DNA from: Ambrosia x helenae
Lineage: Eukaryota > Streptophyta > Magnoliopsida > Asterales > Asteraceae
DNA: 64,000 nucleotides
Assembly: GCA_030844895.1 (NCBI GenBank)
Contig: CM061227.1
Span: 73,100,593-73,164,592, forward strand
Direction: 5' to 3'
In this document: positions 31,701 to 42,869 of the stretch, one piece after another
How the letters are laid out: each line of letters starts with the position of its first letter
How positions within the stretch are numbered: the first letter of the stretch is position 1
Translations under genes and position numbers: made by a program
Notes under the pieces: model-generated
What the model was told of the DNA's origin: nothing
The model's input: only the letters and a program-made list of their open reading frames with translations
Databases searched by the model: none

Positions 31701-33023
31701 CTATCGGTGCTGCTCCAGGAATAAGATCGATTTTGAACTCGAGTTGCCTTGACGGCGGCAATCCAGGTAAGTCTTCAGGAAAATTTCTGGATAGTTTCGT
31801 ACAATGGGAATTTCTTCCAATTTTCGTTCCTTAGCTTTTGTATCCACCACATTAGCCAGAAACGCTAGACAACCCTTACGCATGAACTTGCGTGCTTTCA
31901 TCACACTAACAATCTTCAACCCTGAACCGCACTTATCACCACGTATTACTAGAGCTTCACCATTTGGGAGTGGTAAACGTACTAGCTTTTCTGAGCATAC
32001 GATCTTAGCATGGTTTCTCGATAACCAGTCCATACCGATAACGACGTCAAAACTTCCCAAATCAACAGGTAACAGATCAATGCAGAACTTATGGTTTTCT
32101 AGAAGAAGATTGCAATTACGGAAGACCTCACACGTTTCTATACATTTCCCATTAGCCAGTTCAATCGAGTACTTTTTATCTAGTTTACTTGGCTTCGAGC
32201 CAAGGAGAGATTTAAATCTTTTAGAGACAAAACTTAAATCAGCTCTGTTATCAAAAACTACTAAAGCATTTTGGTCATTGATTAGAAACGTACCGGTGAC
32301 GACGGCCGGATCTTCCCGAGCATCCCCTGCTTTCATCTCGAAAGCTCTCCCCTTCAGTTTAGGACACGCTCTCTTGACATGCCCCTCTTCTCCGTAGTTG
32401 AAACAGACGGGACTCGTCTTGGGAATTTCCGCTGGAGTCTTAGCATAGCATTCTTGAGCAAGGTGCCCAAATCTATTGCAACGGGTACAATGTCTGCATT
32501 CCCCGAAATGACTTCTAACACACTTTTGACACCTCGCGGGCGAGTTCTGGTTATTTCCAGCGTTAGTCGCATTAGCAGCAAATAACTGGTTCGAACCTTG
32601 ATTCCTGCCTTTCTTACCGCGAAGCTGAAGACCATCAGACCGCTTTCTCTTGGAGCTCTCTACCTTCTGCTCTTCGTCAACCGATTTCTTTTCAGACCCA
32701 ACCGGCTTCTTTCCGGTATCACCCTTTTTCGCCAATACTCCTCTACGGACAACATCATCAGTGAGCGATTTTGCTAGAGAGATGGCTTCTTGGATTGTTG
32801 TCGGATGGGAAGAGGTAACCATTCCTCGAATTTCTGGTGGTAAACCCCAGATATAACTCTCCACCCTGACGTAATCGGGTGTCACCATTCGTGGTACCAG
32901 CCTCGCTAGATCGTTAAAACGGGATGTGTAGCCTTGAACGTCAGAACCGTTCATGGTTAAGTTCCAGAATTCTGTTTCGATCTTTTGCAGTTCATTTCTC
33001 GGACTGTATTCTCGAATCAACAT
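31701..33023 (-). pseudogene. gag-pol: Gypsy-B gag core, zinc knuckles and protease
   Basis: 440 open codons, the longest Gypsy gag-protease frame here. Gag core (MLIREYSPRNELQKIE, FNDLARLVPRM), a basic linker, knuckles CTRCNRFGHLAQEC and CFNYGEEGHVKRAC (second Cys changed to Tyr), then retropepsin. The catalytic site reads VFDNRADLSF, so DSG has become DNR and the enzyme should be dead. VIGMDWLSRNHAKI follows. Gag and protease share one frame in this family, so a single polyprotein is expected. Confidence 0.9.
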
Positions 33024-33450
33024 GTCCTTGAGTTCCGCGCAGGTGAGATTAAAAGCCGCAGTCTTACCACGAGCTTGAACCTGCGAGTTCCACCATGATA
33101 AAGCCTCGTCCTAAAAAGAACAAACTGCATATTTGACTATCTGCGCGGGTGTGCAACCACTGATCGCTATAACTGACTCCATCTTTTCTATCCATCTGAC
33201 GATGTCTAGAGGTCCTTCGGCTCCGGAAAACGCCCCTGGGTTACAACCTTGAAAGGTTTTATATGTACACCAGGGATTTGGTTTCCAGTCGGAGCACCAA
33301 TGGGGTTTTGAGTGCCTGTGCCACCGGCATTACCACGGCCTTGACCAAGATTGGCATTCTGCTGTTAAGTACCGTATTAACATGCTGGGAGATTAGTTGC
33401 GCTAACTCCTCTTGTGTTGGGGGTAAGCCTGTTCCTCTTCTTGGTGGCAT
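33024..33450 (-). pseudogene. gag: Gypsy-B gag N-terminus
   Basis: ATG at 33,448-33,450 gives MPPRRGTGLPPTQEELAQLISQHVNTVLN. A frame change near 33,365 alters the Gln/Gly-rich segment, and a TAG lies near 33,110 (ALS-WWNSQ region, after FxDEA). Equivalent to 17,539-17,966 of Gypsy-A. The 228 bp between this start and the pre-gag ORF is noncoding. Confidence 0.78.
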
Positions 33451-33677
33451 TTTTGAAATACTTCTATTACAACAATAGAAAATATTTTAGCGATACAACA
33501 AGATTAGTGGTTACTCATAAAAGATAATCAACATACAACCAACAAGAAAGTTAAACAAACAAAAGATACCATAAATAAACAGGAAATTACTTGTTTAGAT
33601 ACAAAACATTAGGTGTCAACCCTAAATAAGTCAAGTTCCAATTTCCCTAACAAAAGATCATAAAAACAAACAACCAA

Positions 33678-34357
33678 CTAATGAAAACCCAAGGCCTCCA
33701 TCAAATACTTCCCCCGGTGCTGCAAGAACATCAACTGACCACTGTAGTGCGCGATTGCACTTTCATCCATCGCCCTCAGCTCTTCCAGGCTCTTCAACTT
33801 CTCCTCAAGCTCCTTAATCTTGACCTTTCCCGCTCCTAACTCCTCCTTGTGGGTTGCCAACTGCTTATCGCATTTAGAACACCTTCCCACCCAATGTTCC
33901 TCCTGGCGAGCCGGAGGTGGTGGTGGTGGCAATGCGACAGGACCAGCAGTAGACGATCCATGTCAACTCGTGTCCTCTTCCTGCGACGAGTATGGACCCT
34001 CGTCATAGGGGGAATAGGAAGTGAGTCAATGGCTAAGTAGTCGAAATGGGGTCAGTGGCCTTTGACTCTAGTCGATGAGTCATGATGGCAGTGGAGTCAT
34101 GGGCATAGGCAAGACTAGTAAGGCCTGTGTAATCCTGCTGGAAAAATGGAATAATGGCATCCGCATGCTCTAACAGATGTCCCTAGGTATTTCCTCGATA
34201 TGTCTAATATGAGGGAACCCTAGTGGCTCCATGTAGAATGATGTCACTACGGGAAATGACTCGTAGCAGACGGGATCAAATGTGGAGACAACAATCTGCG
34301 AAGGGATATCCTCCCTTCATTGTCTGACACTAAATCAATGACTTCGATAGGAGACAT
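33678..34357 (-). pseudogene. Pre-gag ORF of Gypsy-B
   Basis: Starts at ATG 34,355-34,357 (MSPIEVIDLVSDNE), about 190 bp after the primer site, and ends at 33,678 with the coiled-coil segment (KVKIKELEEKLKSLEELRAM, then MEALGFH). At least two frameshifts lie between. Comparison with A fixes the start codon and shows the ORF is inherited, not random. The acidic VIDLVSDNE opening is conserved in both. Function unknown. Confidence 0.62.
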
Positions 34358-34548
34358 CTGTGACACAACAACACGCACTAAGTTAGTATATGATTAAACC
34401 AAATATTTTCAATTATTGCACATAAATGTACAAAAGTATTTTTCCAAGATATTGTTGGCTTCGAATTTTCGGAATTTCTTTTTCAAAAATCTTTTCAAGT
34501 TGTAGTCTAGAGTTTTTAGAAAAACTTTTCTAGTTCGCTACAACCATT

Positions 34549-34561
34549 GGCTCTGATACCA
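34549..34561 (-). other. Primer-binding site of Gypsy-B, tRNA-iMet
   Basis: Minus strand TGGTATCAGAGCC, identical to Gypsy-A. Confidence 0.9.
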
Positions 34562-34567
34562 ACTTTT

Positions 34568-34810
34568 GTTCACCACCATGCTAAGTCCTTCCGCTGTGGC
34601 ATTTACCGGGTCATCACCAACGATCGTATTTCGCGCGCAAAACCGCTACGCGACAAGATTTTTAAATATGACACCCCTAGTCATATTTTTATATATAAAA
34701 TAAGCTTTTGGACTTAAAATTCACTTTATTAACTCAAATAATTATTTTTAAACATACACTTAACTTTACATTAGTGCAGTTAATTCCCTGCTAAAACGCC
34801 GGGTGTTACA
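34568..34810 (-). repeat. Deleted and rearranged 5' LTR of Gypsy-B
   Basis: Only ~243 bp instead of ~3.3 kb. 34,605-34,810 is the expected outer LTR end (inverted, ending GGGTGTTACA). 34,568-34,604 is the inner LTR end (GTTCACCACCATGC...GTGGCATTT), but in the opposite orientation to the rest. So ~3 kb is deleted and a 37-bp piece is flipped. Confidence 0.85.
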
Positions 34811-35345
34811 AGTTCCTAGATCAATCAAACTCCATGAGATAAACAAAGAACACTTTTATAGATCTCATAGACAAGTTTGAACAGTTTGAACAGCCTACAC
34901 CAATTGTTCCTTAAGTTTAAAAAACAAACTTATGAAAACATATTAAAACACTCGAGTAAGTGTATATAGGATAGATGGTGACTTGTTTGCCTAGACTATC
35001 TTAAGGATGAATGACTGCAGCATTCAACCTTTGAAGGTGCTACCGGTTAAACATTCCCAAACACTAACAAAGACAAACGTAAGTATGAAAAACACAACTC
35101 AAAAACAAATAATGAAAGCTGGACAAACAAAGATACCTAATAATACCTTAAGGGCTTAGATATTAAACATTACAGGCTTTAACAAGCCAAGTACCAGAAC
35201 ATTGTTCAAAAGGCTATTTGAAGCCACAACCACAAAGGAACCCATAGGGTCCCACCAAAAGATAAGTTGTCCAAACACCACCACAAAGTTAATTGTTTAC
35301 AAACCAAGTGCTAAGATAGCTAAGATTAAGGGAACATTAAAGAAG
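34811..35345. other. AT-rich stretch without recognisable gene
   Basis: Nothing recognised: no LTR end, repeat or convincing ORF. It lies outside Gypsy-B and downstream (in the minus direction) of the coiled-coil ORF, so it may be that element's 3' noncoding part. Confidence 0.5.
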
Positions 35346-36776
35346 TCAAACATTACCACCAGACCCTGAAGGCTTTGAGGCCTCATCCTCCCCAGCAACC
35401 TTCGCCACCTTTGCCTTCTTGGACTTCTTCCCTTTCTTCGGCAACTTCTCCACAAAGACCACCAGCCTCAGAGGCTTCAACACTTGCATCCTTGGAAGGC
35501 GCTTCACTAGCATCCAAAGTCTCCTCACTGTCCCCGGAGTGAGCCCTCTTCCTGGAAAACGATTCAAGCACCTTAGCGCAAACAGCTTCGTTCAATCCTT
35601 TGGGCTTCAGCTTCTTCAATTCCTCTAGAGGTTTCCCATAGAAGAAGAAATCTGGGAAACATAGCGATAAGTTGAATGCTCCATTTTCCGAACGGTTTCT
35701 TTGAAGACATCCAGGGAATTAGGCTGATAAAAGGGAGACTCTCCCATGACTTGACACAATTCATGAGCTTTAAATCCTGCCATAAAACCTGCATGTTTGC
35801 CATGGACCAGAAGCTTGGTGTATACCTCCCCAAGAGCAGAATTGAATTCAGCAGAGTGAAGCAAGTAGGTGACAACCTACTGAAAGCCCTCTTCAATCAG
35901 CCATTTGTTGTCCTTCAAGGCAGCAGCAAGAGAAGTCTCCAACTCTTTCCTCTCATCTTCGAACACCTTCTTCTATGCTTCCAATGCCAACCTATTAGTC
36001 TCAACCTTCACTCTGGCAGCCTCGTGCTTTTGCAGTCTCAGCTTCATGACCTCTCTTTAACTCATCGATTAAACCAATCAAGGTCTTTTCCTTCTCAGCA
36101 TATTCCATGGCATCTTTCTTCAATGATGTAAGAGACTGCTTCATTTCCCTTTTCTTCTTGGCAAAATCACCGTATTCTGCGATAATCTTCCTAAACCTGC
36201 TCACACCTTCTGGAAACATGGCAGCCAAATTGCAAGTACCAACCATCATCTTCGTTAACAAGGCATCATCATCCAACCCCTCCGAAACAAGCCTTGGCAC
36301 CAGGGGTAGCAAGATGTGCCAGCACCTCCTTGCAAATAGAAGAAGACTTGAACGTATCGCTGGGCTTCACATTCCAACCAGGGGTATACACCCCTTCACC
36401 ATCAAAGCTTGTTGAACCCCCATTACCCTTCAACATGGCAACCTTAGAAGCAACCTTCTTACCCTTACTCTTCTTTCCAACAACCTCGGCAATAACGTTC
36501 TCCATAACTCCTGATCCTTCTCCTCCTCTGATTCCTCAATCTCATCACTAACAGTCACCGTTTAGAAACATCAGCAAACTTTGCAGCCTTTCAGCAAACA
36601 TCGACTGGACCTCCTGGTTGAAGCCTTTGATAAACCTGGCTTTAAAAAAAGCTTTTCACATTAGGGACATCAACGTAGTTGGTCCCATCGTACCTTCCCT
36701 TCTCATACTTTGTTAAAGCATCCTCACCCTCAATCTGCTTCAGCATCCTTAAAAACAACCTCTGAAGCATCATCTC
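35346..36776 (-). pseudogene. Decayed retroelement ORF: coiled coil, Lys-rich C-terminus
   Basis: Minus-strand fragments in all three frames, beginning at the gap (YDGTNYVDVPNVKSFF). A Lys-rich patch follows (KKSKGKKVASK), then GVYTPGWNVKPSDTF and LATPGA, a coiled-coil stretch (FAKKKREMKQSLTSLKKDAM), FMAGFKAHELCQVMGESPF, and a C-terminal tail rich in Lys, Ser and Glu ending SGSGGNV at 35,346. The order resembles plant proteins annotated as putative gypsy-type transposon/transposase (remembered family flavour, low certainty). Frameshifts near 36,640 (A-run), 36,290, 35,960 and 35,480. No catalytic motif seen. Confidence 0.5.
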
Positions 36777-36876
36777 NNNNNNNNNNNNNNNNNNNNNNNN
36801 NNNNNNNNNNNNNNNNNNNNNNNNNNNNNNNNNNNNNNNNNNNNNNNNNNNNNNNNNNNNNNNNNNNNNNNNNNNN
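36777..36876. other. Scaffold gap of 100 N
   Basis: Exactly 100 unknown bases. Left side: minus-strand coiled-coil ORF; right side: plus-strand integrase of Gypsy-D. The 5' half of Gypsy-D is missing here. Confidence 0.99.
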
Positions 36877-37571
36877 GGGGGATTGCGCGAGCTTGTTTTG
36901 GATGAAGCTCACAAATCCGGTATTCTGTTCACCCTGGCTCCGATAAGATGTATCGGGATTTGAAGATACTTTATTGGTGGCCAACATGAAAGCTGATATA
37001 GCTTCTTATGTCAGCAAATGTTTGACTTGTGCTAAAGTCAAGGTGGAGTATCAGCGGCCGTTGGTCTCCTGCAACAACCAGAGGTTCCGAATGGAAGTGG
37101 GAGCGAATCATGATGGATTTTGTCACCAAGCTACCAAGGTCACCTAGTGGTTATGATATGATCTGGGTGATTGTTGACCGGCTGACAAAATCGGCACGTT
37201 TTATACCTATTAAGGAAACCGATGGCCTCGAGCGGTTGGCTCGACTTTACCTTAAGGAGGTGGTTGCTTGGCACGGGGTGCCTGTTTCTATTATCTCTGA
37301 TCGTGATTCTCGTTTTGCTTCGCGTTTCTGGAAGGCTCTGCACAAGGCTTTGGGTACTCAGTTGGCTATGAGTACGGCTTATCATCCGCAAACTGATGGA
37401 CAGAGTGAGCGGGCGATTCAAACCTTGGAAGACATGCTCCGGGCGTGTGTTATCGATTTTGGCAAAAGCTGGGAGACCCACCTGCCATTAGTGGAGTTCT
37501 CCTACAACAACAGCTATCACTCTAGTATCAAGGCAGCTCCGTTCGAGGCTCTTTACGGACGGAAATGTTGA
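36877..37571 (+). pseudogene. pol: Gypsy-D integrase
   Basis: Zinc-finger end (KCLTCAKVKVEYQRP), with frame changes before 37,060, then a clean core from 37,029 in which D, D and E are seen in VIVDRLTKSARF, ISDRDSRF and TDGQSERAIQ. It ends at a TGA (37,569-37,571) replacing Arg in GRKCRSPLCW. It is preceded by a damaged DEAHKSG segment right at the gap edge. Confidence 0.88.
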
Positions 37572-38234
37572 TCACCACTTTGTTGGGGCCGAGGTGGGCG
37601 AGAGCAGAGCTCATGGTCCGGAACTTGTGTACGAAACCTCGGAGAAATCGTGCAGATTCGTCAGGTTTGGCTGCTGTTCGGGATCGTCAGAAGAGTTATG
37701 CCGATCGTCGTCGAAAACCTTTGGAGTTCCAGGTTGGGGACAAGGTACTTCTGAAAGTTTCACCATGGAAGGCGTCATACGCTTCGGAAAGCGTGGCAAG
37801 CTTAACCCTCGTTATGTCGGACCATTCGCAAACCTGGATCGGATTGGACCGGGTGGATACAGACTTGACTTACTGGCGGAGCTCGGGTAGTGTGCACAAC
37901 GTCTTCCATGTGTCTAACTTAAAGAAGTGTTTGGCTGATGAATCTTCTCATTGTACCACTGGAGGAGATCAAGGTCGATGATCGTCTTCGCATTGTGGAG
38001 GAACCTGTCGAGATTCTCGACTACAAGATTCGTAGCCTTCGTCGGAGTAAAATCCGCATCGTTAAAGTCCGTTGGAACTCGAATCGTGGACCTGAGTTCA
38101 CATGGGAACGGGAGGATCAGATGAAAGCTAAGTATCCTCATCTCTTTTCGAACCGCGTTTTGAATCGAGGCATGTTACTGCTGAAGCGGAATGAATCTCG
38201 GGTCGAGATTCCTTTCAACGTGGGGATGATGTGA
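37572..38234 (+). pseudogene. Gypsy-D integrase C-terminus and chromodomain
   Basis: Frames change several times between 37,572 and 37,940 (SYADRRRKPLEFQVGDKVLLK, RYVGPFANLDRIG, VHNVFHVSNLKKCLADE). The last ORF (37,938-38,234) carries the chromodomain-like segment RIVEEPVEILDYKIRSL, KVRWNSNRGPEFTWE and MKAKYPHLF, plus ~30 extra residues after it, ending IPFNVGMM. Those extra residues run into the duplicated polypurine tract. Confidence 0.8.
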
Positions 38235-38343
38235 CATCCGGTAATTTTCTTTTCGTTTTGTTCTTTTCGTTTCTTTCTTTTTGGGGCTTTGCGCAATTTT
38301 CGGGACGAAAATTCGTTCAACGTGGGGATGATGTGACACCCGG
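38211..38343 (+). repeat. Tandem duplication of polypurine tract and LTR start (Gypsy-D)
   Basis: CAACGTGGGGATGATGTGACA occurs twice, near 38,217 and 38,318, about 100 bp apart. The second copy leads into the true LTR (TGTGACACCCGG); the first leads into a false start (TGTGACATCCGG). An intervening stretch holds GGGACGAAAATTCG. Confidence 0.75.
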
Positions 38344-38723
38344 CATGTTTTGGCTTAAACATATTAGTAACATCTAAGTCTACCTTAGCGAGGAAACGTT
38401 TATAAACAGACTTAACTGGGTTAGTTGAGTCGGGTCAAGTTAGGATTGTCCAGGGTGCAATGATCTGGAGGATCATTGGGAGTCATTTGGTAATACACTA
38501 GTACCGGGTTCCGTTGTTGGTGACATTACTTGAACTAATTAAGTATATGTGTAGATTATGGTCGTGTGGTGGATTATATACATAGATGTGTTTAAATGAT
38601 GTGTAAACAATTATCTATGCTTAAATATGTTAAATATAGACTAAGGATGCATGCTTATGTGTTAAGATGTGTTAGAATGCGTTAAACACGACAAACTGGA
38701 AAATTAGTTAAAAAATGAATTCT

Positions 38724-38850
38724 GGTTCGACCACTTCGAGTGGTCGAAGGAGAACATTTGCCTGGTTCGACCCTTTGCAAATGGGCGAACCTGGGGTGTG
38801 GAATTGAAAGAATTCCTTCGACCAGGACAGGGCTCATATGGGACGAAGGA
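38724..38850. repeat. TTCGACC/GGTCGAAGG motif cluster upstream of the Gypsy-D TATA
   Basis: GGTTCGACC, GTGGTCGAAGGAG, GGTTCGACCC, GGGCGAACC, CCTTCGACC and GGACGAAGGAG. The first pair (TTCGACCACTTCGAGTGGTCGAA) is a near-perfect inverted repeat. Same word family as Copia-1. Confidence 0.7.
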
Positions 38851-38855
38851 GTTAG

Positions 38856-38863
38856 TATAAATA
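38856..38863 (+). promoter_or_regulatory. TATA box of the Gypsy-D LTR
   Basis: TATAAATA, immediately downstream of the motif cluster; the region beyond it (TTCATCATTTCACAAACCC) resembles a plant leader. Confidence 0.6.
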
Positions 38864-39644
38864 CCAAACTTTGTCATTTTTCATCATTTCACAAACCCTA
38901 ACCGTCCCAAAACACTCTCAAACGATCTTAATCACTAAGGAAGTAGTTTTTGCTCTTCTTTTTCATAATCTAACCTATCTACAACATCTAAACAAGAATC
39001 CAAGGTGTGTTCTTAATCCTAAACCTTTTTAAAAGCATCTTGATTCGTTTTCATCTAACCCTAATTGTCCGGATCTGTTCTAAGGGTTTTTTTATGATTA
39101 AAAACCTTTTAAACATCTTTCTAAATCAAAACATTATCATCTAACATAGGTTTTCATGATGATAAACATATGTAAATTGTGTATTATGTGGTGTTATGTG
39201 TTGTTCAATGATTTGCTACTGTATCTATGATAGAAACATGATATAGGATTGTTATTGATGCTAGATTATTGTTGTTTATGGTTAGGATTGGATAAATGAT
39301 GATATCATGGGTATTTGGGGGTTTTAACGAATCTAGACTTGATGCATGATATTTATGATCAATAGAACTAATAGGGAAAGATCGAACACTCGACAAACTG
39401 AGCATTTTAAGTTGAATACGGATCGATTTCAAAAGTTTCCAAATTGGGTAAATTATTCATGCATGACAGTGATGTTTCCATAATTTTTACCATTTTGGGA
39501 AAGGGCTGAAATGGACGTATTATTGGGGGAAATCGGTGGGGTTTTGTAGGGATAAGCTATTCATGCTTGAATGCTGTGTTTGATGATGTTTCGAGTCGTT
39601 TGGAATGTGTTTGAAGCGTTTTTAGGAAAATTTGCACAACAGGG

Positions 39645-39830
39645 GCGAACCTGGACTCCTTCGACCGATCGAAGGTGCGAAGGAGAGAATCCAGGGTTGA
39701 ACTAGGTTTTATTTGGGCGAACGTGATAAAACGGGCGAAGGAAGCATCAAACGGTCGAACGAAATGTAAAACGGGGAAGGAGACTGAAAACGGGCGAATG
39801 AGGCTTAAATTAATGGTTCGACCGTTCTGA
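39645..39830. repeat. Second TTCGACC/GGGCGAA cluster in the Gypsy-D LTR
   Basis: About ten copies: GGGCGAACC, CCTTCGACCGATCGAAGG, GTGCGAAGG, GGGCGAACG, GGGCGAAGG, CGGTCGAACG, GGGCGAATGAGG and GGTTCGACCG. Lies ~0.8 kb downstream of the TATA box. Confidence 0.7.
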
Positions 39831-40879
39831 TGTAGAAATGAGATTTTTGATACAAACTAAGTGTTTTATGCTTGAACCTTGTGTGTAATCTATGTGTACT
39901 TGATTAGTTAGGGTAATGGGTCACCAACGGGATGTCGGGTCGGTCTAGTGTGTCGGTTAAACATTTAAACACGTTTTAAATCGTACTTGGTTACGATCTG
40001 GACAATCGGGGACTAGATAACCTTATGGTTATTAGTCGGAACACTTATGTAAACATTTTGATAGATCTCCGGTAGAGGGATTATCAAGGGCTTAACATCT
40101 TTACTTGTATCGAAGAACGCTATCTAAGGTGACTTCACAGCCCCACTTTTACTGCTTTAACTTTTGGGGGAGAAAACATGCGCTAAACTATTTTGGTAAC
40201 ATATGTCATACTATGGTTTTTAACTTTGTATTGCTATACGATCTTTGGAAATCCCGGGGGAAACCATGAATGTGCGGGGATGCACAACGGGGGAAATGTG
40301 GATAGATCTATTGGGCGTGACCTACCCCACTCGTCGGCTTGGAGGGCCGGGCGGGTGCATATTGTCTCGAACAGGAACATTGGTATCATGCTGAACATAC
40401 GGGCTGCTTAAACATGCTAAACATTGCTAAACGTGTCTAGTAATGGTTTCCAATCGTAGTAGTAATAAAACATACGCCTAGCTAGCGTACTTGGTAACAT
40501 TGATATAGTATGGACATGGAAACGTTTTGGTAACATATTGAACAAACCTGTGAACTCACCAGCATTATATGTTGACATCTTTTTGGCATGTTTTTTCTCA
40601 GGTCGCTAAGGTAGCAACAAATGGAACTAGGCGCACGGGTCTGCATTGGCGTCTAGGTGTAGTTGCACGTTTTGTAATAAAAGTGTTTTAAATACTTTGG
40701 GATACTAGCATAGCTGATTAAATGCTTATTAAATGCTTCCGCTTATAAAATCGTTGGTTATGTTTCTTTTACGTTTTTTTTTTTCATATAGAGTTGTTTA
40801 TTGTGATTGTTGACTTGGATCCTGGTTTGTCATGCGCCTCGCGGTAAAACCCCGCAAGTGGAAATTTGAGGGTGTGACA

Positions 40880-41526
40880 ATTAAAGCCGCACCGTTTGAG
40901 GCTTTATACGGAAGGAAATGTCGTTCACCTCTTTGTTGGGCTGAAGTTGGTGAGAAGCAGCTACTTGGACCTGAGATTGTTCAAGCGACCTCTGACAAGA
41001 TTGTTCAGATCAGGGAAAGGTTGAAAGCAGCTGCAGATCGGCAAATGAGCTATGCGGATAACAGAAGAAAACCATTGGAATTCCAGGTTGGAGATCGTGT
41101 TCTTTTGAAAGTCTCACCCTAGAAAGGTGTGATGAGATTTGGTAAAGGAGGAAAGTTGAGTCCACGGTACATTAGACCATTTGAGATCCTAGCTCGAGTA
41201 GGTCCAGTTGCTTATCGTCTCAAATTACCTCAAGATCTGAGTGGGATTCATGACGTCTTCCATGTATCTAACTTGAAGAAGTGTCTGTCGGATGAGACAC
41301 TAATCATTCCGCCTGATGAAGTTTGCATTGACGACAAGCTTCGATTTGTTGAAGACCTGTTGAGGTTATGGATTAGAAAATCCAGAAACTAAGGAGAAAT
41401 CGAATCAAGTTAGTAAAGGTCAAGTGGAATTCCAAGCGTGGACCCGAATTCACATGGGAACGCCAAGACCAGATGAAGCGTAAATATCCCCATCATTTCC
41501 GTAGAAGACGTAAACGAACCTTGTAA
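40880..41526 (+). pseudogene. Gypsy-E integrase C-terminus and chromodomain
   Basis: IKAAPFEALYGRKCRSPLCW, DRQMSYADNRRKPLEFQVGDRVLLKVSP, then a TAG at 41,120-41,122 (Trp in relatives), GGKLSPRYIRPFEILARVG (usual IGPFEIL reads IRPFEIL), HDVFHVSNLKKCL, and a one-base loss near 41,355 that shifts the chromodomain (EEPVEVMDW is damaged). The remaining RGPEFTWE and YPHHF lie in another frame up to TAA at about 41,526. Confidence 0.87.
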
Positions 41527-41550
41527 AGAAATTTCGGGGACGAAATTTCC

Positions 41551-41565
41551 TAAACGAGGGGAGAC
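41551..41565 (+). other. Polypurine tract of Gypsy-E
   Basis: TAAACGAGGGGAGAC directly before the LTR TGTGACACC. Confidence 0.75.
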
Positions 41566-42801
41566 TGTGACACCCGGCGTTTTAGCAAATAATTAACCAT
41601 GCTTATGTAAAGTTAGGTGTATGTTTAAAAATAATATTTGAAGTTAATAAAGTGAATTTTTAGTCCAAAAGCTTATTTAATATGTGAAAGTATGACTAAA
41701 AGTGTCATATTTAAAAATCTTGTCGCGTAGCGATTTTGCGCGTGAAATACGATCGTTGGTGATGACCCGGTAATAATTAAAGTCCGAAATTTAACATTTA
41801 AGTTTAAAATAATATTTCTAATCATATTTAGTTGAAAAATATGGAGAAATAAATCAAGAGTATAAAAATGGTGATTTTAGTCGCAATGCGCGATACCGCG
41901 CAATCTGCGCGCCCATCTTATAAAAATTCGCCATTTTTACACTAGATAGCACCTAATATTAACTTGGCTTGTATAATATTATGTCTCGAGTCAAAAATAT
42001 TATTTTTGGGTGTGTCGGGTATTTAAAACAGTTAGAGGCCGGTACCGCGTTAACTAGTAATATACCCGCTAAACCTACACCTAATACTAAAAATGTGATG
42101 GATTATTATTATTGTGACAAGTAATCTACCCTAGTATGTGTGTGTGTCATGTGATTGTGGCTGCCACAATAAGCTAGCATGATGATTCATGCAATATAAT
42201 GATGATTATAAAGTTCTAGACACTCCATCTTCTCCACAACAACACACAAACTCTTCCACTCCTCTCTCTCTCATCCGCCAACTTCACTCTCTCTCTCTAT
42301 AATATTTTTTTTTTCAACTAAAACCCTCAAGAATTCAGCCATATTTTGATCAAAACATCCAAGAAAAGCTTGAAGAAATGGAGATTTAAACAAGATTTAT
42401 AAGGGTTTCAAAGCTATCTTTCACATTCTTCTTAAAAAGGTAAAAACCCTAACTTGTTTCATATCATTTTAATCTTTTCAACCCTAAACTTGGATGATTC
42501 ACACAACTAAATTTACAAACATATGGTTTTCATTAAAAATAAAGAGAGATGAGATGTGTTGGTGTGTATATGCGTGAGTTTGTACATACATATATGTGTG
42601 TATGTGGGTAACCGTACGCATATATGTATGTACATATATGTTATGTTAAATTTTGACTCCAAATCTATCATTGCATGTATGATCAAACACATGATTAACA
42701 AGATTCGAGCTATAAAACATGATTTCTAAATGTTGAAATGATAATGTATAAGCTTAAAAATAGAAAACAAAAAACTAATTATATACATGTATATGTATGC
42801 C

Positions 42802-42869
<68 letters not shown>

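Larger units (their letters stand above)
25579..34810 (-). mobile_element. Gypsy-B: inverted Tekay-type chromovirus, same subfamily as A
   Basis: Minus strand: a remnant 5' LTR at the right (34,568-34,810), primer site, pre-gag ORF, gag, protease, RT, RNase H, integrase, chromodomain and a full 3' LTR at the left. LTR ends (TGTAACACC) match A rather than E/F. Frameshifts and stops occur in every domain. No target-site duplication is recognisable between 25,574-25,578 and 34,811-34,815. Confidence 0.9.
36877..40879 (+). mobile_element. Gypsy-D: 3' half of a second Tekay subfamily
   Basis: Integrase, chromodomain and one complete LTR of 2,548 bp on the plus strand; the 5' part is lost in the gap. 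Protein is clearly diverged from A/B/E/F (e.g. TKLPRSPSGYDMIW, KETDGLERLARL). The LTR ends exactly where Gypsy-E integrase coding begins (ATTAAAGCC), so D inserted into E. The left flank that would show the target duplication is not in the assembly. Confidence 0.85.
38332..40879 (+). repeat. 3' LTR of Gypsy-D (2,548 bp)
   Basis: TGTGACACCC ... GGGTGTGACA. TATA box at 38,856-38,863 directly behind a TTCGACC/GGTCGAAGG cluster, with a second cluster at 39,645-39,830. It carries the paired 12-mers GGTGACTTCACA (40,128) and TGTGAACTCACC (40,549) shared with the A/B LTRs. A pyrimidine tract ending TTTTTTCTCAG (about 40,590-40,603) looks like a 3' splice site. No coding. Confidence 0.88.

Noticed and set aside
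34811..36776. A host gene with Lys-rich tail
   Set aside because: Frames change several times, a gap lies on one side and retroelements on the other, and the style resembles plant retroelement ORFs; described as a decayed element instead.
42513..42701. Repeated 62-codon ORF at 42,513 (-) and 46,026 (+)
   Set aside because: Low-complexity TG/TA-rich LTR sequence present twice because the E and F LTRs are inverted copies.
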